Below, piece after piece: positions 15,050 to 24,287 of a stretch of DNA of 35,044 nucleotides. The translations under genes and the position numbers were made by a program. Numbering within the stretch: position 1 is the first letter of the stretch; every line of letters begins with the position of its first letter. The stretch is from an uncultured Hellea sp. GTDB taxonomy: Bacteria > Pseudomonadota > Alphaproteobacteria > Caulobacterales > Maricaulaceae. The DNA lies in the NCBI GenBank assembly GCA_938007935.1, contig CALLMD010000042.1, positions 1 to 35,044 on the forward strand. The letters run 5' to 3'. The notes beneath the pieces are model-generated. The model worked only from the letters and a program-made list of their open reading frames with translations, was not told where the DNA came from and ran no database searches.

Positions 15050-15087
15050 ACATTCAACCTTGCAAATGTTCTTGTTTTGAGCACATT
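15050..15087 (+). promoter_or_regulatory. Possible operator of the methyltransferase gene
   Basis: ACATT (15050-15054), inverted AATGT (15065-15069) and ACATT (15083-15087) stand in the 65 bp before the methyltransferase start. Because the methyltransferase carries an N-terminal helix-turn-helix, it may bind here and control its own transcription, as known for some C5 methyltransferases. Short motifs in AT-rich DNA can arise by chance. Confidence 0.3.
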
Positions 15088-15113
15088 GGTATTTATCCGT
15101 TTATGGAGTCGCA

Positions 15114-16199
15114 GTGAACCAACAAGCACAAACGCAATTCTCTGATTTGAGGCAATCAGCTAATCTTACGATTTCTGACACGGCAGAACTCTTGCGTCTG
15201 CCAGAGGCGGAAATTATTGCTTTTGATAAAGGGATAAAACAGCCTGAAATTTCAAGCATACAAGCCCTCAAAGGGATGTCTTTAATTGCTGACATTCAAC
15301 CCAAGACGACATCTGAAAAGAACGAATATAAATTTATCGATTTATTTGCTGGTATTGGCGGCTTTCATTTAGCTTTACATTCACTTGGATCTGAATGTGT
15401 ATTTGCTTCTGAAATCAATCCATATGCCCGCAAGACCTATATCCATAATCATTCAAAAAAATCCCCTAATCTTTTTAAGAGCAATAATTTTGCGGGCGAT
15501 ATAAAACTTGTTGATATTGATACCATTCCTGATTTTGACATTTTATGTGGCGGATTCCCATGTCAGCCATTTTCACAAGCAGGATTTAAACGAGGCTTCC
15601 AAGATTCTAAAGAAGATCGAGGGAATCTATTTTTTGATATTATCAAAATAATAAAAAAGAAAAAACCGGCCGCCTTCTTTTTAGAGAATGTACGTCACAT
15701 CAAAAACCATGATGAAGGTAAAACATTCGCGCGCGTTCAACAAATGCTCGAAGACGCAGAATATTCTTTCAAATACAAAATGGTAAAAGCGTCAGATCAC
15801 GGACTCCCTCAACATCGCCCCCGAATATTTATGGTCGGCTTTAGAGGTGAGACAACAGAAGACAGTACATTCGAATTTCCTGCCGCAGAGCCTTTAAGAA
15901 TGACGATGTCAGATATTTTTGGAAAACCTTGTAACAAGGCTATCGGTTATACACTCCGGGTTGGAGGTCGTGGCTCAGGTTTAATGGACCGGCGAAATTG
16001 GGATACTTATGCGGTTGATGGCGGCGTCGTAAGGTTATCGAGCGTTGAAGGTAAAAAAATGATGGGTCTTCCCGAAGATTTTGAATTCCCTGTTTCAGAA
16101 ACTCAAGCCATGAAACAACTCGGAAATTCTGTCGCTGTTCCTGCTGTGAGAGCAACTGCAAAGAAAATAATAGAATACTTGCATCAACATGCAGATTAA
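15114..16199 (+). CDS. DNA (cytosine-5) methyltransferase with N-terminal HTH
   Basis: A 361-residue type II C5-cytosine methyltransferase. Residues ~1-60 form an XRE-like helix-turn-helix (ISDTAELLRLPEAEIIAFDKG). The catalytic part has motif I DLFAGIGGF (76-84), motif IV GGFPCQPFSQAG with nucleophile C150, motif VI ENVRH (191-195), motif VIII QHRPRIFMVGF (233-243) and motif X GNSVAVP (337-343). The target-recognition region includes RVGGRGSGLMDRRNWDTY, which resembles the CCGG-specific M.HpaII group; CCGG is thus inferred. Start is GTG at 15114. AT-rich against its neighbours. Its end overlaps the endonuclease gene by 11 nt, giving a methylase-first cassette. Confidence 0.93.
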   Translation: MNQQAQTQFSDLRQSANLTISDTAELLRLPEAEIIAFDKGIKQPEISSIQALKGMSLIADIQPKTTSEKNEYKFIDLFAGIGGFHLALHSLGSECVFASEINPYARKTYIHNHSKKSPNLFKSNNFAGDIKLVDIDTIPDFDILCGGFPCQPFSQAGFKRGFQDSKEDRGNLFFDIIKIIKKKKPAAFFLENVRHIKNHDEGKTFARVQQMLEDAEYSFKYKMVKASDHGLPQHRPRIFMVGFRGETTEDSTFEFPAAEPLRMTMSDIFGKPCNKAIGYTLRVGGRGSGLMDRRNWDTYAVDGGVVRLSSVEGKKMMGLPEDFEFPVSETQAMKQLGNSVAVPAVRATAKKIIEYLHQHAD

Positions 16200-17289
16200 A
16201 ACATTCAATACTGGAGAGTGGAGTGAACTCTATGCTTTTCTTAAAATCGTTGAGCAACGTGTATTACCTGCTGCCAAAAGTGATTTAAGTAAAATTCCTG
16301 ACATTAATTACCCTGTTACAAAGGTCGTAAGAAACGATTCACAGATTTCAAGAATTTACGACTTAAGTGATGATAACACTTTGCAAGTAAGAATGACTTC
16401 AGATGGGACAGAAAGTGAATTTAAAATTTCCTATCAAACAATCACAAATGAATTACCAACTATTTTAAAAGCAATAAAGGCTAAGAAGAATAGTAAAGGT
16501 ACATTCGCTCTCCCAGAAGCCAATAAATTAATAGAGCTTTTAAAGCCTGGAAAAATAAAAAAGGGAGCTGGGTCTAAAGAAGATATAGTACTTATTTTAA
16601 GAGATCATATTACTTCTCAGGAGAGCTTAGTTGGCTTTAGTATAAAATCTTACATAGGTGGGAAAGCCACATTATTAAACGCCTCTCAACCTACGCATTT
16701 TAGGTTTTCTGTAGAGAACATTAAAATTGATCTGGAACAAGTGAATAACACGACTGGCGCCAGAAAATTGAGAAGACGTGTAGATACCGTTTTGAATGAT
16801 GGCGGTCGAATTATATTTCAAAAAATGTTAAGTCCTATTTTCGAAAAAAACCTAAGAAAAATAGATAGTTTCTTACCTGAAATAATGGGTGAATTACTCT
16901 TAGCATTTTTTAGTAGTAAGGGGAACAGTTTAAAAGATTTGACAAATTATATTGTTGAAAACAAACGATTAAAAGGACCCATTTTAGAAAATTTTGATTT
17001 CGAAGATATAAAATTCAAACTAAAATATTTATTATTAAACTCAGCTCTAGGAATGGTCCCTGCAACTGATTGGGATGGTATTATAAAAGCAGATGGCGGA
17101 TATGTGATTGTTAGAGAAGATGGAGAAGTAGTATGCTATCACGTTTATAATATTTCAGAACTGAGTGAGTATCTTTTCAACAATACAAAATTAGACACTC
17201 CATCATCTGGTCGTCACCCTTTTGCAGTTTTCTTTAACTCTGATGGAAAAATAAATTACGATTATCCCCTACAAATCAGATTTAATTAA
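16189..17289 (+). CDS. HpaII-family type II restriction endonuclease
   Basis: A 366-residue protein matching the HpaII restriction endonuclease family (R.HpaII is of similar size and cuts CCGG). Visible family features are the N-terminal NTGEWSELYAFLKI (7-20), YPVTKVVRND (41-50), and the central KEDIVLILRD...GFSIKSYIGGKATLLNAS (130-166), where D132 and K153 are the likely catalytic acid and lysine of a nuclease core. It begins inside the methyltransferase gene (ATG in CATCAACATGCA), so its translation follows that of the methylase. Strongly AT-rich with AAA/ATA/TTA codons. It ends 3 bp before the convergent ispG. Family assignment is from motif memory; cleavage site is inferred. Confidence 0.8.
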   Translation: MQIKTFNTGEWSELYAFLKIVEQRVLPAAKSDLSKIPDINYPVTKVVRNDSQISRIYDLSDDNTLQVRMTSDGTESEFKISYQTITNELPTILKAIKAKKNSKGTFALPEANKLIELLKPGKIKKGAGSKEDIVLILRDHITSQESLVGFSIKSYIGGKATLLNASQPTHFRFSVENIKIDLEQVNNTTGARKLRRRVDTVLNDGGRIIFQKMLSPIFEKNLRKIDSFLPEIMGELLLAFFSSKGNSLKDLTNYIVENKRLKGPILENFDFEDIKFKLKYLLLNSALGMVPATDWDGIIKADGGYVIVREDGEVVCYHVYNISELSEYLFNNTKLDTPSSGRHPFAVFFNSDGKINYDYPLQIRFN

Positions 17290-17292
17290 ACA

Positions 17293-18438
17293 TCACTCCG
17301 CCGCCTCAGCCGCATCCCGCTGGCGTTTCAATAACGCCGCGCGCTCCTCAACCTTACTGACAATATCAGCGACCATGTCGTCATTATCGGTTTTGCCTGT
17401 TTTTTTGCCGGCCGCATACATCATGCCGTAACCGGCCGAGCCGCCCGTAAAGCCGAGATCGGTATACATGGCTTCGCCGGGGCCATTGACCACGCAGCCA
17501 ATGATAGAGAGGGAAATCGGTTCGCTAATATGGGCGAGTTTTTCCTCGAGAATTTGCACGGTTTTAATCACGTCAAAGCCTTGGCGCGCGCAGGACGGGC
17601 AGGAGATAATATTTACGCCGCGCGTGCGAAGCCCCAAAGATTTGAGCATATCAAAGCCGACTTTAATCTCTTCTACGGGTTCAGCCGAGAGGCTCACCCG
17701 TATCGTGTCGCCAATGCCCGCCCATAATAAATTGCCCATCCCTATCGAGCTTTTCACTGTGCCGATGCGCGTGCCGCCCGCCTCTGTGACGCCCAGATGG
17801 AGCGGCGCGTCTGTGGCATCGGCCAGTTGATGATAGGCCGCGACGGTGAGGAAAACATCAGAGGCTTTGACACTGATTTTATAATCGCGGAAATTTTCAT
17901 CCTCGAGCATACGGGCATGCATCAGCGCGCTCTCCACCATCGCGTCAGGGCATGGCTCGCCATATTTCTCTAAAAGTTCTTTCTCAAGGGACCCGCCATT
18001 GACGCCAATACGGATAGAGCAGCCATTATCGCGCGCGGCGGCGACGACTTCACGCACGCGGTGCTGCCCGCCAATATTGCCGGGATTAATGCGAAGACAC
18101 GCCGCGCCGTTTTCCGCCGCCTCTATGCCGCGCTTATAATGAAAGTGAATATCCGCCACAAGCGGGACGGAAACTTCTTTTACGATGTCTTTAAGCGCGG
18201 CGGAGCTATCAGGGTCAGGGACAGAGACGCGGACAATATCTGCGCCGGCTTCTTCTAAGCCCTGAATTTGCGCGACCGTGGCCGTCACATCATGGGTGAT
18301 GGTATTGGTCATGGACTGCACGGCAATGGGCGCGTCCCCGCCCACAGCGACTTTGCCGACCATAATCTGGCGCGACTTGCGGCGCTCTATGGTGCGCCAG
18401 GGGCGGATGGAATTTATGTCTTTATGCTCAACGCTCAT
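17293..18438 (-). CDS. ispG: 4-hydroxy-3-methylbut-2-enyl diphosphate synthase IspG
   Basis: IspG reductively opens the cyclodiphosphate MEcPP to HMBPP in the MEP isoprenoid pathway, using a [4Fe-4S] cluster. The 381-residue product has [10 protein letters not shown] (37-46), VRVSVPD (69-75), LVADIHF (93-99), RINPGNIG (116-123) and the cluster ligands C280 and C283 (CPSC) and C315 with E322 in GCVVNGPGE. It is the shorter bacterial form without the plant insert. The RodZ-like gene lies 232 bp upstream on the same strand, the usual alphaproteobacterial order. The gap 18439-18670 holds only a small GGTTC/GAACC hairpin. Confidence 0.97.
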   Translation of the reverse strand: MSVEHKDINSIRPWRTIERRKSRQIMVGKVAVGGDAPIAVQSMTNTITHDVTATVAQIQGLEEAGADIVRVSVPDPDSSAALKDIVKEVSVPLVADIHFHYKRGIEAAENGAACLRINPGNIGGQHRVREVVAAARDNGCSIRIGVNGGSLEKELLEKYGEPCPDAMVESALMHARMLEDENFRDYKISVKASDVFLTVAAYHQLADATDAPLHLGVTEAGGTRIGTVKSSIGMGNLLWAGIGDTIRVSLSAEPVEEIKVGFDMLKSLGLRTRGVNIISCPSCARQGFDVIKTVQILEEKLAHISEPISLSIIGCVVNGPGEAMYTDLGFTGGSAGYGMMYAAGKKTGKTDNDDMVADIVSKVEERAALLKRQRDAAEAAE

Positions 18439-18670
18439 GAAATGCGTAGTGCCACGGTTTTATGACAGGATAAAGACGTAAAAGTGACCCATTCATATTG
18501 CGTTCAAAAAAGGATTTATAAAACAATGCTCAGACGGGGGTTCTTGGGGGAACCTCTATCGCCGCTGCAACCCCTTCTTGGCTTGCCTTATATTATGTCA
18601 CTAATCACGACAGCCCGCTGGGGTTCTTAAGGAGGCTAATACAGGGCTTGCGCGGCGGTCTAATTTCTCA

Positions 18671-19372
18671 TTAGTTAAGCGTTACATCCGCAATCGCAAC
18701 GCCGCGATTACCAAGCGTGCCGAGATATTCTTCGCCGACCAAGAGCGATATCGCGCCGCCATCTCTCGCCGAGAGGGTCACGCCAGAACCACGCGGGGTC
18801 TGCCATGTCTCGCCCGTGACAAAGATACGCGAAATCAGAACGCGGCCTGATTTGTCTTTGATCTGCACCCAACTTGGCGCAAGGGCCTTGATGGTCAGCA
18901 TATTGGGATCAACGGGCGTGACCTCAATTTCTTCGGCGACAGTTAAATCCGGCACCTCTACGCTGGCGGCCTGTAATTCGGTTTGCGTCCCGTACCAGGC
19001 AAAGAGCATGGCGGCGACAGCTATCACAGAGGTCGCGGGCACAAAGCCGCGCGGTAATCTGATTTTACGCTGCGGAACAAAATGGGGAAGATTACGCCGC
19101 CCCAGATTTTCAGGCACAGCGCTATCTATTTTATAACGGGCCACAACCATGTCGCCATCCATATCCAGATATTTAGCATAGCTGCGTACATAGCCCAGAA
19201 CATAGCCAATGCTTGGCAGTTCATCCTTGGTCAGATTTTCAATAGCGTTTAAAAAGTCAGGGCGGATTTTGGTATTTTCAGAAATTTGATCAAGCGTCAT
19301 CCCACGCGCGATCCGTTCGCGGCGCAGCTGCGATCCTATGTGATCTGTATGATAAATACCCAAATTTTGCAC
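18671..19372 (-). CDS. RodZ-like helix-turn-helix membrane protein
   Basis: A 233-residue RodZ-type protein: cytoplasmic XRE-like helix-turn-helix (about 10-75, with GSQLRRERIARGMTLDQIS and LPSIGYVLGYVRSYAKYL), a basic stretch, one membrane segment (about 109-127), and a periplasmic DUF4115-like beta domain (about 155-230, PSWVQIKDKSGRVLISR). RodZ links MreB filaments to the elongasome and cell shape. It is shorter than the E. coli protein, mainly in the periplasmic linker. Position upstream of ispG is typical. It diverges from dsbB. Confidence 0.88.
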   Translation of the reverse strand: MQNLGIYHTDHIGSQLRRERIARGMTLDQISENTKIRPDFLNAIENLTKDELPSIGYVLGYVRSYAKYLDMDGDMVVARYKIDSAVPENLGRRNLPHFVPQRKIRLPRGFVPATSVIAVAAMLFAWYGTQTELQAASVEVPDLTVAEEIEVTPVDPNMLTIKALAPSWVQIKDKSGRVLISRIFVTGETWQTPRGSGVTLSARDGGAISLLVGEEYLGTLGNRGVAIADVTLN

Positions 19373-19525
19373 CGAAAGAGATGTAACAGCGTGCCCCTAA
19401 AATTTAGTAAACACTATTAACAACATATTTACAAGCTTTTCAGCCAGTTAGGCTCATTCGGCATCTTAAGTAAGATGGTCAATCCGTCACGTGACAGGGC
19501 CTGTGCCTGTGCCTATATAGAGCCT

Positions 19526-20023
19526 ATGACGCTGACCGCTAAACAGGCCCCTATTTTTGCTATCCTGCTCTCAGGCGGGCTGTTGGTTGGGGCGTGGATT
19601 TTTCAATATGGTTTTGGCTATGCCCCTTGCACCATGTGCTATTGGCAGCGCCACGCCCATAAGGCGGTTTTGGGGATTGCCGCGATTACGCTCGGCATTC
19701 GTTTATTTAAACCCGCTTTGTTAAAGCCCCTCATCTGGTTCATCGCGCTTGCCCTACTCGTCAGCTTTGCTATCGCCTTTTGGCATGTCGGCGTTGAGTA
19801 TAAATGGTGGGAAGGCCCCAAGACCTGCGCTAGCGGCGGGCCAATGACGGTCTTTGATCCGAATGACCCGCTAGGGGGTTTGAATGACAAAATCCGCCCA
19901 CCCGCCTGCACCGAAGCTGTCTGGCATTTCCTCGGCCTGTCTATGGCAGCGTGGAACGCTATTTTCTCGCTTATCGGGGCTGGCCTCGTGCTCGTTTTAT
20001 CTGTTAAGAAACCTCATGCCTAA
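19526..20023 (+). CDS. dsbB: Disulfide bond formation protein DsbB
   Basis: DsbB reoxidises DsbA in the periplasm and passes electrons to ubiquinone. The 165-residue product has four hydrophobic helices, the first redox pair C35-TM-C38 after the first helix and the second pair C101 / C128 in the second periplasmic loop, with WQRH following the first pair as in the family. The ATG at 19526 is preferred over an upstream GTG/ATG at 19475 that adds a Cys-rich leader of no DsbB character. It overlaps coq7 by 8 nt; coupling with a ubiquinone-synthesis gene is fitting because DsbB uses ubiquinone. Confidence 0.93.
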   Translation: MTLTAKQAPIFAILLSGGLLVGAWIFQYGFGYAPCTMCYWQRHAHKAVLGIAAITLGIRLFKPALLKPLIWFIALALLVSFAIAFWHVGVEYKWWEGPKTCASGGPMTVFDPNDPLGGLNDKIRPPACTEAVWHFLGLSMAAWNAIFSLIGAGLVLVLSVKKPHA

Positions 20024-20567
20024 GCCTAGACCTGCAGGACATAGTAAGAACCCACGCATCGCAGAAATGCTGCGTGTGGACCATGCGGGTGAATATGCCG
20101 CCGTTGCCATTTACCGCGGGCAGCAAGCTGTCTTTGGCCGCAATGCCAAGACGCAAGCCATCACCGCCCAGCTCTCTGAAATGGAAGCGGAAGAGCAAAA
20201 ACATCTCGACGCCTTTGATAAGCTACTCGTCGAGCGCAAAGTGCGCCCAACCGCCATGGCCCCGATTTGGAACGCGGCGGGATATGGGCTCGGCGTTGTC
20301 ACGGCGCTGATGGGCGAGAAAGCCGCCCATGCCTGTACCGAGGCCGTAGAGAATGTGATTGAGCAGCATTACGGCGAGCAGGTCACCGAAATTAAAAATG
20401 AAGAGCCAGAACTCGCGGCCACATTTGCGCAGTTTCGCGAAGATGAGCTCCACCACCGCGACACAGCCGTCGATTCAGGCGCGCATGAGGCGCCCGCTTA
20501 CGGACTATTATCGCGCGTCATCACAGCGGGCTGTAAAGCGGCGATAAAGATTACTGAAAAGATTTAA
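20016..20567 (+). CDS. coq7: Coq7-type demethoxyubiquinone hydroxylase
   Basis: Di-iron carboxylate monooxygenase that adds the last ring hydroxyl in ubiquinone synthesis, replacing UbiF of enterobacteria. The 183-residue protein has MLRVDHAGEYAAV (E26), EEQKH (E60, H63), E109/H118 in ACTEAVENVIEQHY, and EDELHHRD (E144, H147), giving the expected pair of E...ExxH motifs. Its ATG lies within the last codons of dsbB. The in-frame reading upstream of 20016 is in dsbB and not part of the protein. UbiG, which methylates the product, is encoded 2.7 kb away. Confidence 0.95.
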   Translation: MPKPRPAGHSKNPRIAEMLRVDHAGEYAAVAIYRGQQAVFGRNAKTQAITAQLSEMEAEEQKHLDAFDKLLVERKVRPTAMAPIWNAAGYGLGVVTALMGEKAAHACTEAVENVIEQHYGEQVTEIKNEEPELAATFAQFREDELHHRDTAVDSGAHEAPAYGLLSRVITAGCKAAIKITEKI

Positions 20568-20591
20568 GGGGCGAAGATTTAGCCAGAAAAT

Positions 20592-21878
20592 TTAAGGCGC
20601 GCTGACTTTCAACTTACCCGCTTCGTGAAGCTCAAAAGCATTATGCAAAGCCCGTACGGCCAGCTCTGTATATTCCGCGTCTATCAGAACCGAGATTTTA
20701 ATTTCAGACGTTGCAATGACTTCCACATTAATGCCGCGCTCAGCCAAGGCTTCAAACATGGTCTGCGCCACGCCCGTGTGAGAGCGCATGCCAATGCCGA
20801 CAACAGAGACCTTGGTCACATTGTCATCGGATTTGATGCCTTCAAAGCCGATCTCGTCTTTGGACTTTTCAAGCGCTTTAAGCGCCTTGCTTAAATCACG
20901 CTTGCCGACAGTAAAGGTCAGGTTCGCCGCATTATCATTTCGTGATATACCTTGGACAATCATATCGACAATGACGTTGGCCTCTGACATCGCCTTACAA
21001 ACTTTGGCGACCATGCCGGGTTGATCTTGGAGTTGGAGTAAAGTGATCTGGGCTTCGTCGCGCGAATAGGCGACCCCTGAAACGACGCGTTCTTCCATGT
21101 TCTCATCCTCATTACAGACTAGGGTTCCCGGGTTATCATCCCCGACTTCGGCCATCGATGTTAACACACGGATGGGCAGGTTATTATTCATGGCCAGCTC
21201 GACTGACCGTGTTTGCAAAACTTTCGCGCCTAATGAGGCGAGTTCCAGCATTTCTTCAAAAGCGATGCGGTTTAAGCGGCGTGCATCCGTGGCAATACGC
21301 GGATCCGTGGTATAGATACCGTCCACATCCGTATAGATATCACAGCGATCCGCCTTAAGCGCCACGGCGAGCGCAACAGCCGAGGTGTCTGAGCCGCCGC
21401 GCCCTAATGTCGAAATACGGCCATCATCGCTAATGCCCTGAAAGCCAGCCACAACGGCGACATTCCCCGCCTCGATAGACGGACCAATTGCCGAGCTTTC
21501 AATCTCGGCAATGCGAGCCTTGGAATGGGCCATATCCGTGCGTAGCGGAATTTGCCATCCCAGCCATGATCGGGCTTTAACCCCGCGGCGGCGCAGCGCA
21601 ATGGCGAGCAATCCTGATGTGACCTGCTCGCCCGTGGCAACGATGGAATCATATTCATCCTCAATATCGCCGCCATGCACATCTTGATTGCCGATACGGT
21701 CCGCATCAAGCTCATCCACCAAAGCGACAAGACGGTTAGTTTCCCCGCTCATGGCAGAGACAACAACGGCCACTTCATTGCCGTCTTTGACCTCGGCCTC
21801 GACCAAGCGGGAAACGTGACGAATACGTTCCAGATTTGCGACGGATGTGCCGCCAAATTTCATGACGATACGCGCCAT
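20592..21878 (-). CDS. lysC: Aspartate kinase LysC
   Basis: Phosphorylates aspartate at the start of lysine, threonine and methionine synthesis. The 428-residue product has the kinase motif VMKFGGTSVA (5-14), VVSAMSGETNRL (39-50), STLGRGGSDTSAVALA (about 155-170) and TDVDGIYTTDPR (about 178-189), then two ACT regulatory domains (about 270-340, with QLQDQPGMVAKVCKAM, and 350-425, with VSVVGIGMRSHTG). This is the single-alpha-form size subject to feedback inhibition. An internal start giving a beta subunit, as in some bacteria, cannot be excluded. It converges on coq7 and diverges from the aminotransferase. Confidence 0.96.
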   Translation of the reverse strand: MARIVMKFGGTSVANLERIRHVSRLVEAEVKDGNEVAVVVSAMSGETNRLVALVDELDADRIGNQDVHGGDIEDEYDSIVATGEQVTSGLLAIALRRRGVKARSWLGWQIPLRTDMAHSKARIAEIESSAIGPSIEAGNVAVVAGFQGISDDGRISTLGRGGSDTSAVALAVALKADRCDIYTDVDGIYTTDPRIATDARRLNRIAFEEMLELASLGAKVLQTRSVELAMNNNLPIRVLTSMAEVGDDNPGTLVCNEDENMEERVVSGVAYSRDEAQITLLQLQDQPGMVAKVCKAMSEANVIVDMIVQGISRNDNAANLTFTVGKRDLSKALKALEKSKDEIGFEGIKSDDNVTKVSVVGIGMRSHTGVAQTMFEALAERGINVEVIATSEIKISVLIDAEYTELAVRALHNAFELHEAGKLKVSAP

Positions 21879-22026
21879 TCTAAGTCCTAGCTTTCATAAT
21901 TCAAAAACAGCGGCGCTTTTACGCGGGTGAGAAGTTTTTTCAACCATTTAAATAGACAAGCCAAAAGGCGCTGGCCAATTTTCTCAGGAAAGTTTAACAC
22001 TCGCATTCATTGAACTGGAATTTACG

Positions 22027-23250
22027 ATGAATTGGGAAGACATTTTTGCATCACGCGCCTCGCGGCTTCGGGCCTCTGAGATAAGAGAGCTTCTGAAGCT
22101 TCTGGATCAGCCTGATATTATTTCATTTGCGGGGGGTATTCCCGACCCAAAACTGTTCCCCGCTGACGAGATGCAAAGCGCGTTTTCAGAGATTTTTAGC
22201 TCAGACATTCAAGATGCCGCGCTGCAATATTCGGTTAGTGAAGGCTACGCCCCGCTAAGGGCCTGGATTGCGGGGCAGATGGGCAAATTGGGTATCCCAT
22301 GCGATATAGATAACATCCTTATTTCGTCTGGCTCACAGCAGGCGCTTGATTATATTGGCAAATTATTCCTCTCCCCAAATGATACGGCGCTTGTGAAATG
22401 GCCGACATATCTTGGCGCGCTGGGAGCGTTTAACGCCTATGAGCCTCATTTTGACCGCCTCTCCGATAATGGCAACCGCACACCAAAATCCTATCAAGAC
22501 GCCGCCGAACAAGCGGGCGGCAATGTCAAATTTGCTTATCTCTCCGTCGATTTCGCTAACCCGACTGGCGAGACCATGACATTGGATGCGCGAGAGCGCA
22601 TGCTGAATATGTCAGAGGCGCTGGATATCGCCATCATCGAAGACGCCGCCTATCAAGCCTTGCGCTATGACGGAGATGCCATTCCCCCGATTTTAGCGCT
22701 GGATATTAAACGCGCAGGCGACATAGAAAAAACGCGTACGCTATATTGCGGGACATTTTCTAAAACCCTCGCTCCGGGCCTGCGTGTGGGTTGGGTCTGC
22801 GGGGCCAAAACCGTTATCTCTCGCCTTGTCCTGATGAAGCAAGCTTCTGATTTACATTCCTCTACCATCAATCAAATCGCGATTACGGATGTCGCGGAAA
22901 AAGGCTTTGAGGCGCAAATCACTAAAATCCGCAAAGCCTATAAAGCCCGCCGCGATCATATGCTCAAAGCCTTGGAGACGCATATGCCAGATGGCGTGCG
23001 CTGGAACCGGCCCGAAGGCGGCATGTTTATCTGGATAACGCTGCCAGAGCATATTGACGGCGCTGACCTGCTCGAAAAATCGCTTAAAACACAAAAGGTT
23101 GCCTTTGTACCGGGCCAAGCTTTCTTTGCTGATAAATCAGGGACGAATACCATTCGCCTGAGTTTCTCGCTACCCGACGCGCCGACAATAGATGAGGGCA
23201 TTAAGCGGCTTGGCATTTTACTACGCGAGACGTTGGAAATGACCAACTAG
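22027..23250 (+). CDS. PLP-dependent aminotransferase (LysN/2-aminoadipate type)
   Basis: A 407-residue fold type I aminotransferase. Visible: ISFAGGIPDPKLFP (32-45), YSVSEGYAPLRAWIA (68-82), SSGSQQALDYI (100-110), NPTG (178-181), DAAYQ (206-210) and the PLP lysine K246 in GTFSKTLAPGLRVGW. The motif set is that of the 2-aminoadipate/GntR-associated aminotransferase group without the GntR domain. These often have broad specificity for aromatic, branched or adipate amino acids, so no substrate is assigned. Next to lysC, but transcribed the other way. ubiG follows 66 bp downstream. Confidence 0.9.
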   Translation: MNWEDIFASRASRLRASEIRELLKLLDQPDIISFAGGIPDPKLFPADEMQSAFSEIFSSDIQDAALQYSVSEGYAPLRAWIAGQMGKLGIPCDIDNILISSGSQQALDYIGKLFLSPNDTALVKWPTYLGALGAFNAYEPHFDRLSDNGNRTPKSYQDAAEQAGGNVKFAYLSVDFANPTGETMTLDARERMLNMSEALDIAIIEDAAYQALRYDGDAIPPILALDIKRAGDIEKTRTLYCGTFSKTLAPGLRVGWVCGAKTVISRLVLMKQASDLHSSTINQIAITDVAEKGFEAQITKIRKAYKARRDHMLKALETHMPDGVRWNRPEGGMFIWITLPEHIDGADLLEKSLKTQKVAFVPGQAFFADKSGTNTIRLSFSLPDAPTIDEGIKRLGILLRETLEMTN

Positions 23251-23316
23251 CGGCGAAGCGCCTCATTGCTTGTCGGCCGCTTTTATCTAGCTTGCCTTAA
23301 ACGAATAGGTTACCCA

Positions 23317-24087
23317 ATGGCCCATAGCGATACAGCCCCAGAACATATTTCCAGTGTCTCGGTTGACCCTGCGGAAATGGCGAGCTTTGCGCGTATGGCT
23401 GAAAATTGGTGGGATCCGAACGGTCCGTTTAAACCGCTTCACATTATGAACGGCGCTAGGCTGGGCTTTATCAAAGAAACGCTTTGTGAGCATTTTCACC
23501 GTGACCCAGAGACTGAGCTCCCGCTTAAAGGCCTGCGCATATTAGATATTGGCTGCGGCGGCGGGCTGTTATGTGAGCCGATGACGCGGCTGGGCGCGCA
23601 GGTAACCGGCGTTGACGCGCTGGAGAAAAATCTCAAAACAGCCAAAACCCACGCCCAGCAGCTTGGCCTTGAGATTGATTATCGTCACGGCACGATTGAA
23701 CAGCTTGTACAGGCTGGCGAGACGCCCTTTGACGCCGTGCTGAATATGGAAGTCATTGAACATGTCGCCAACCCGCCAGAATTTATGAAAGATTGCGGAG
23801 CCATGGTGCGCGGCGGCGGGCTTATGATTTGCTCGACCATCAACCGCACTTTCAAAGCCTTTAGTTTTGCTATTTTGGGCGCGGAATATGTCTTGCGCTG
23901 GCTCCCGCGCGGCACGCATCAATATGCTAAGCTCGTCAAACCGCTTGAAATTCGCCGCTGGTTAATCGATGCGGGGTTAACGCCGCAGCCCAGTATTGGC
24001 ATGAGCCTCAATCCGCTCAGCAGCAAATGGCGCCTTAGCGATGATCTCTCGATTAATTACGTTACAATTGGTATCAAAGAAGCCTAA
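23317..24087 (+). CDS. ubiG: Ubiquinone biosynthesis O-methyltransferase UbiG
   Basis: SAM-dependent enzyme performing both O-methylations of ubiquinone synthesis. The 256-residue product has the family's N-terminal DPAEMASFARMAENWWDPNGPFKPLHIMN (split about 17-45), SAM motif LDIGCGGGLL (76-85), VTGVDALEKNL, and NMEVIEHVANP, then the UbiG motif INRTFKAF and LPRGTHQY. The ATG at 23317 gives the usual length; an upstream GTG/ATG frame to 23266 lacks family similarity. It works with Coq7 encoded nearby. Confidence 0.95.
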   Translation: MAHSDTAPEHISSVSVDPAEMASFARMAENWWDPNGPFKPLHIMNGARLGFIKETLCEHFHRDPETELPLKGLRILDIGCGGGLLCEPMTRLGAQVTGVDALEKNLKTAKTHAQQLGLEIDYRHGTIEQLVQAGETPFDAVLNMEVIEHVANPPEFMKDCGAMVRGGGLMICSTINRTFKAFSFAILGAEYVLRWLPRGTHQYAKLVKPLEIRRWLIDAGLTPQPSIGMSLNPLSSKWRLSDDLSINYVTIGIKEA

Positions 24088-24099
24088 GACCCTATTTTA

Positions 24100-24114
24100 T
24101 TAAGGTTTTATTAA
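24100..24114. promoter_or_regulatory. CtrA-like box in the ubiG / ParB-like intergenic region
   Basis: TTAA (24100-24103), seven bases, TTAA (24111-24114) followed by CC, an exact CtrA consensus. It is 12 bp after ubiG and 212 bp before the ParB-like start. Direct repeats of TAAGGTTAATA at 24185-24195 and 24219-24229 follow in the same region. Confidence 0.5.
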
Positions 24115-24252
24115 CCAAGATTTTCAGCTTAGGTTCAGCTCTGTACCTCTATTTCTGTATTATTCTCGAACAATCGGGAACAATTAAGGTTAATAGGCGT
24201 TGTACGTCTGGGAACTAGTAAGGTTAATACGTGTTAACGATATTAATTAATT

Positions 24253-24287
24253 TGTCACAGAACTGTATCGTTCTGGTAATCGTGACA
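24253..24287. promoter_or_regulatory. Nested inverted repeat upstream of ParB-like gene
   Basis: Outer arms TGTCAC (24253-24258) and GTGACA (24282-24287) enclose inner arms AGAAC (24259-24263) and GTTCT (24270-24274). It ends about 28 bp before the GGAGG of the ParB-like gene, a good place for an operator; self-regulation by the encoded HTH protein is an inference. Confidence 0.5.
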
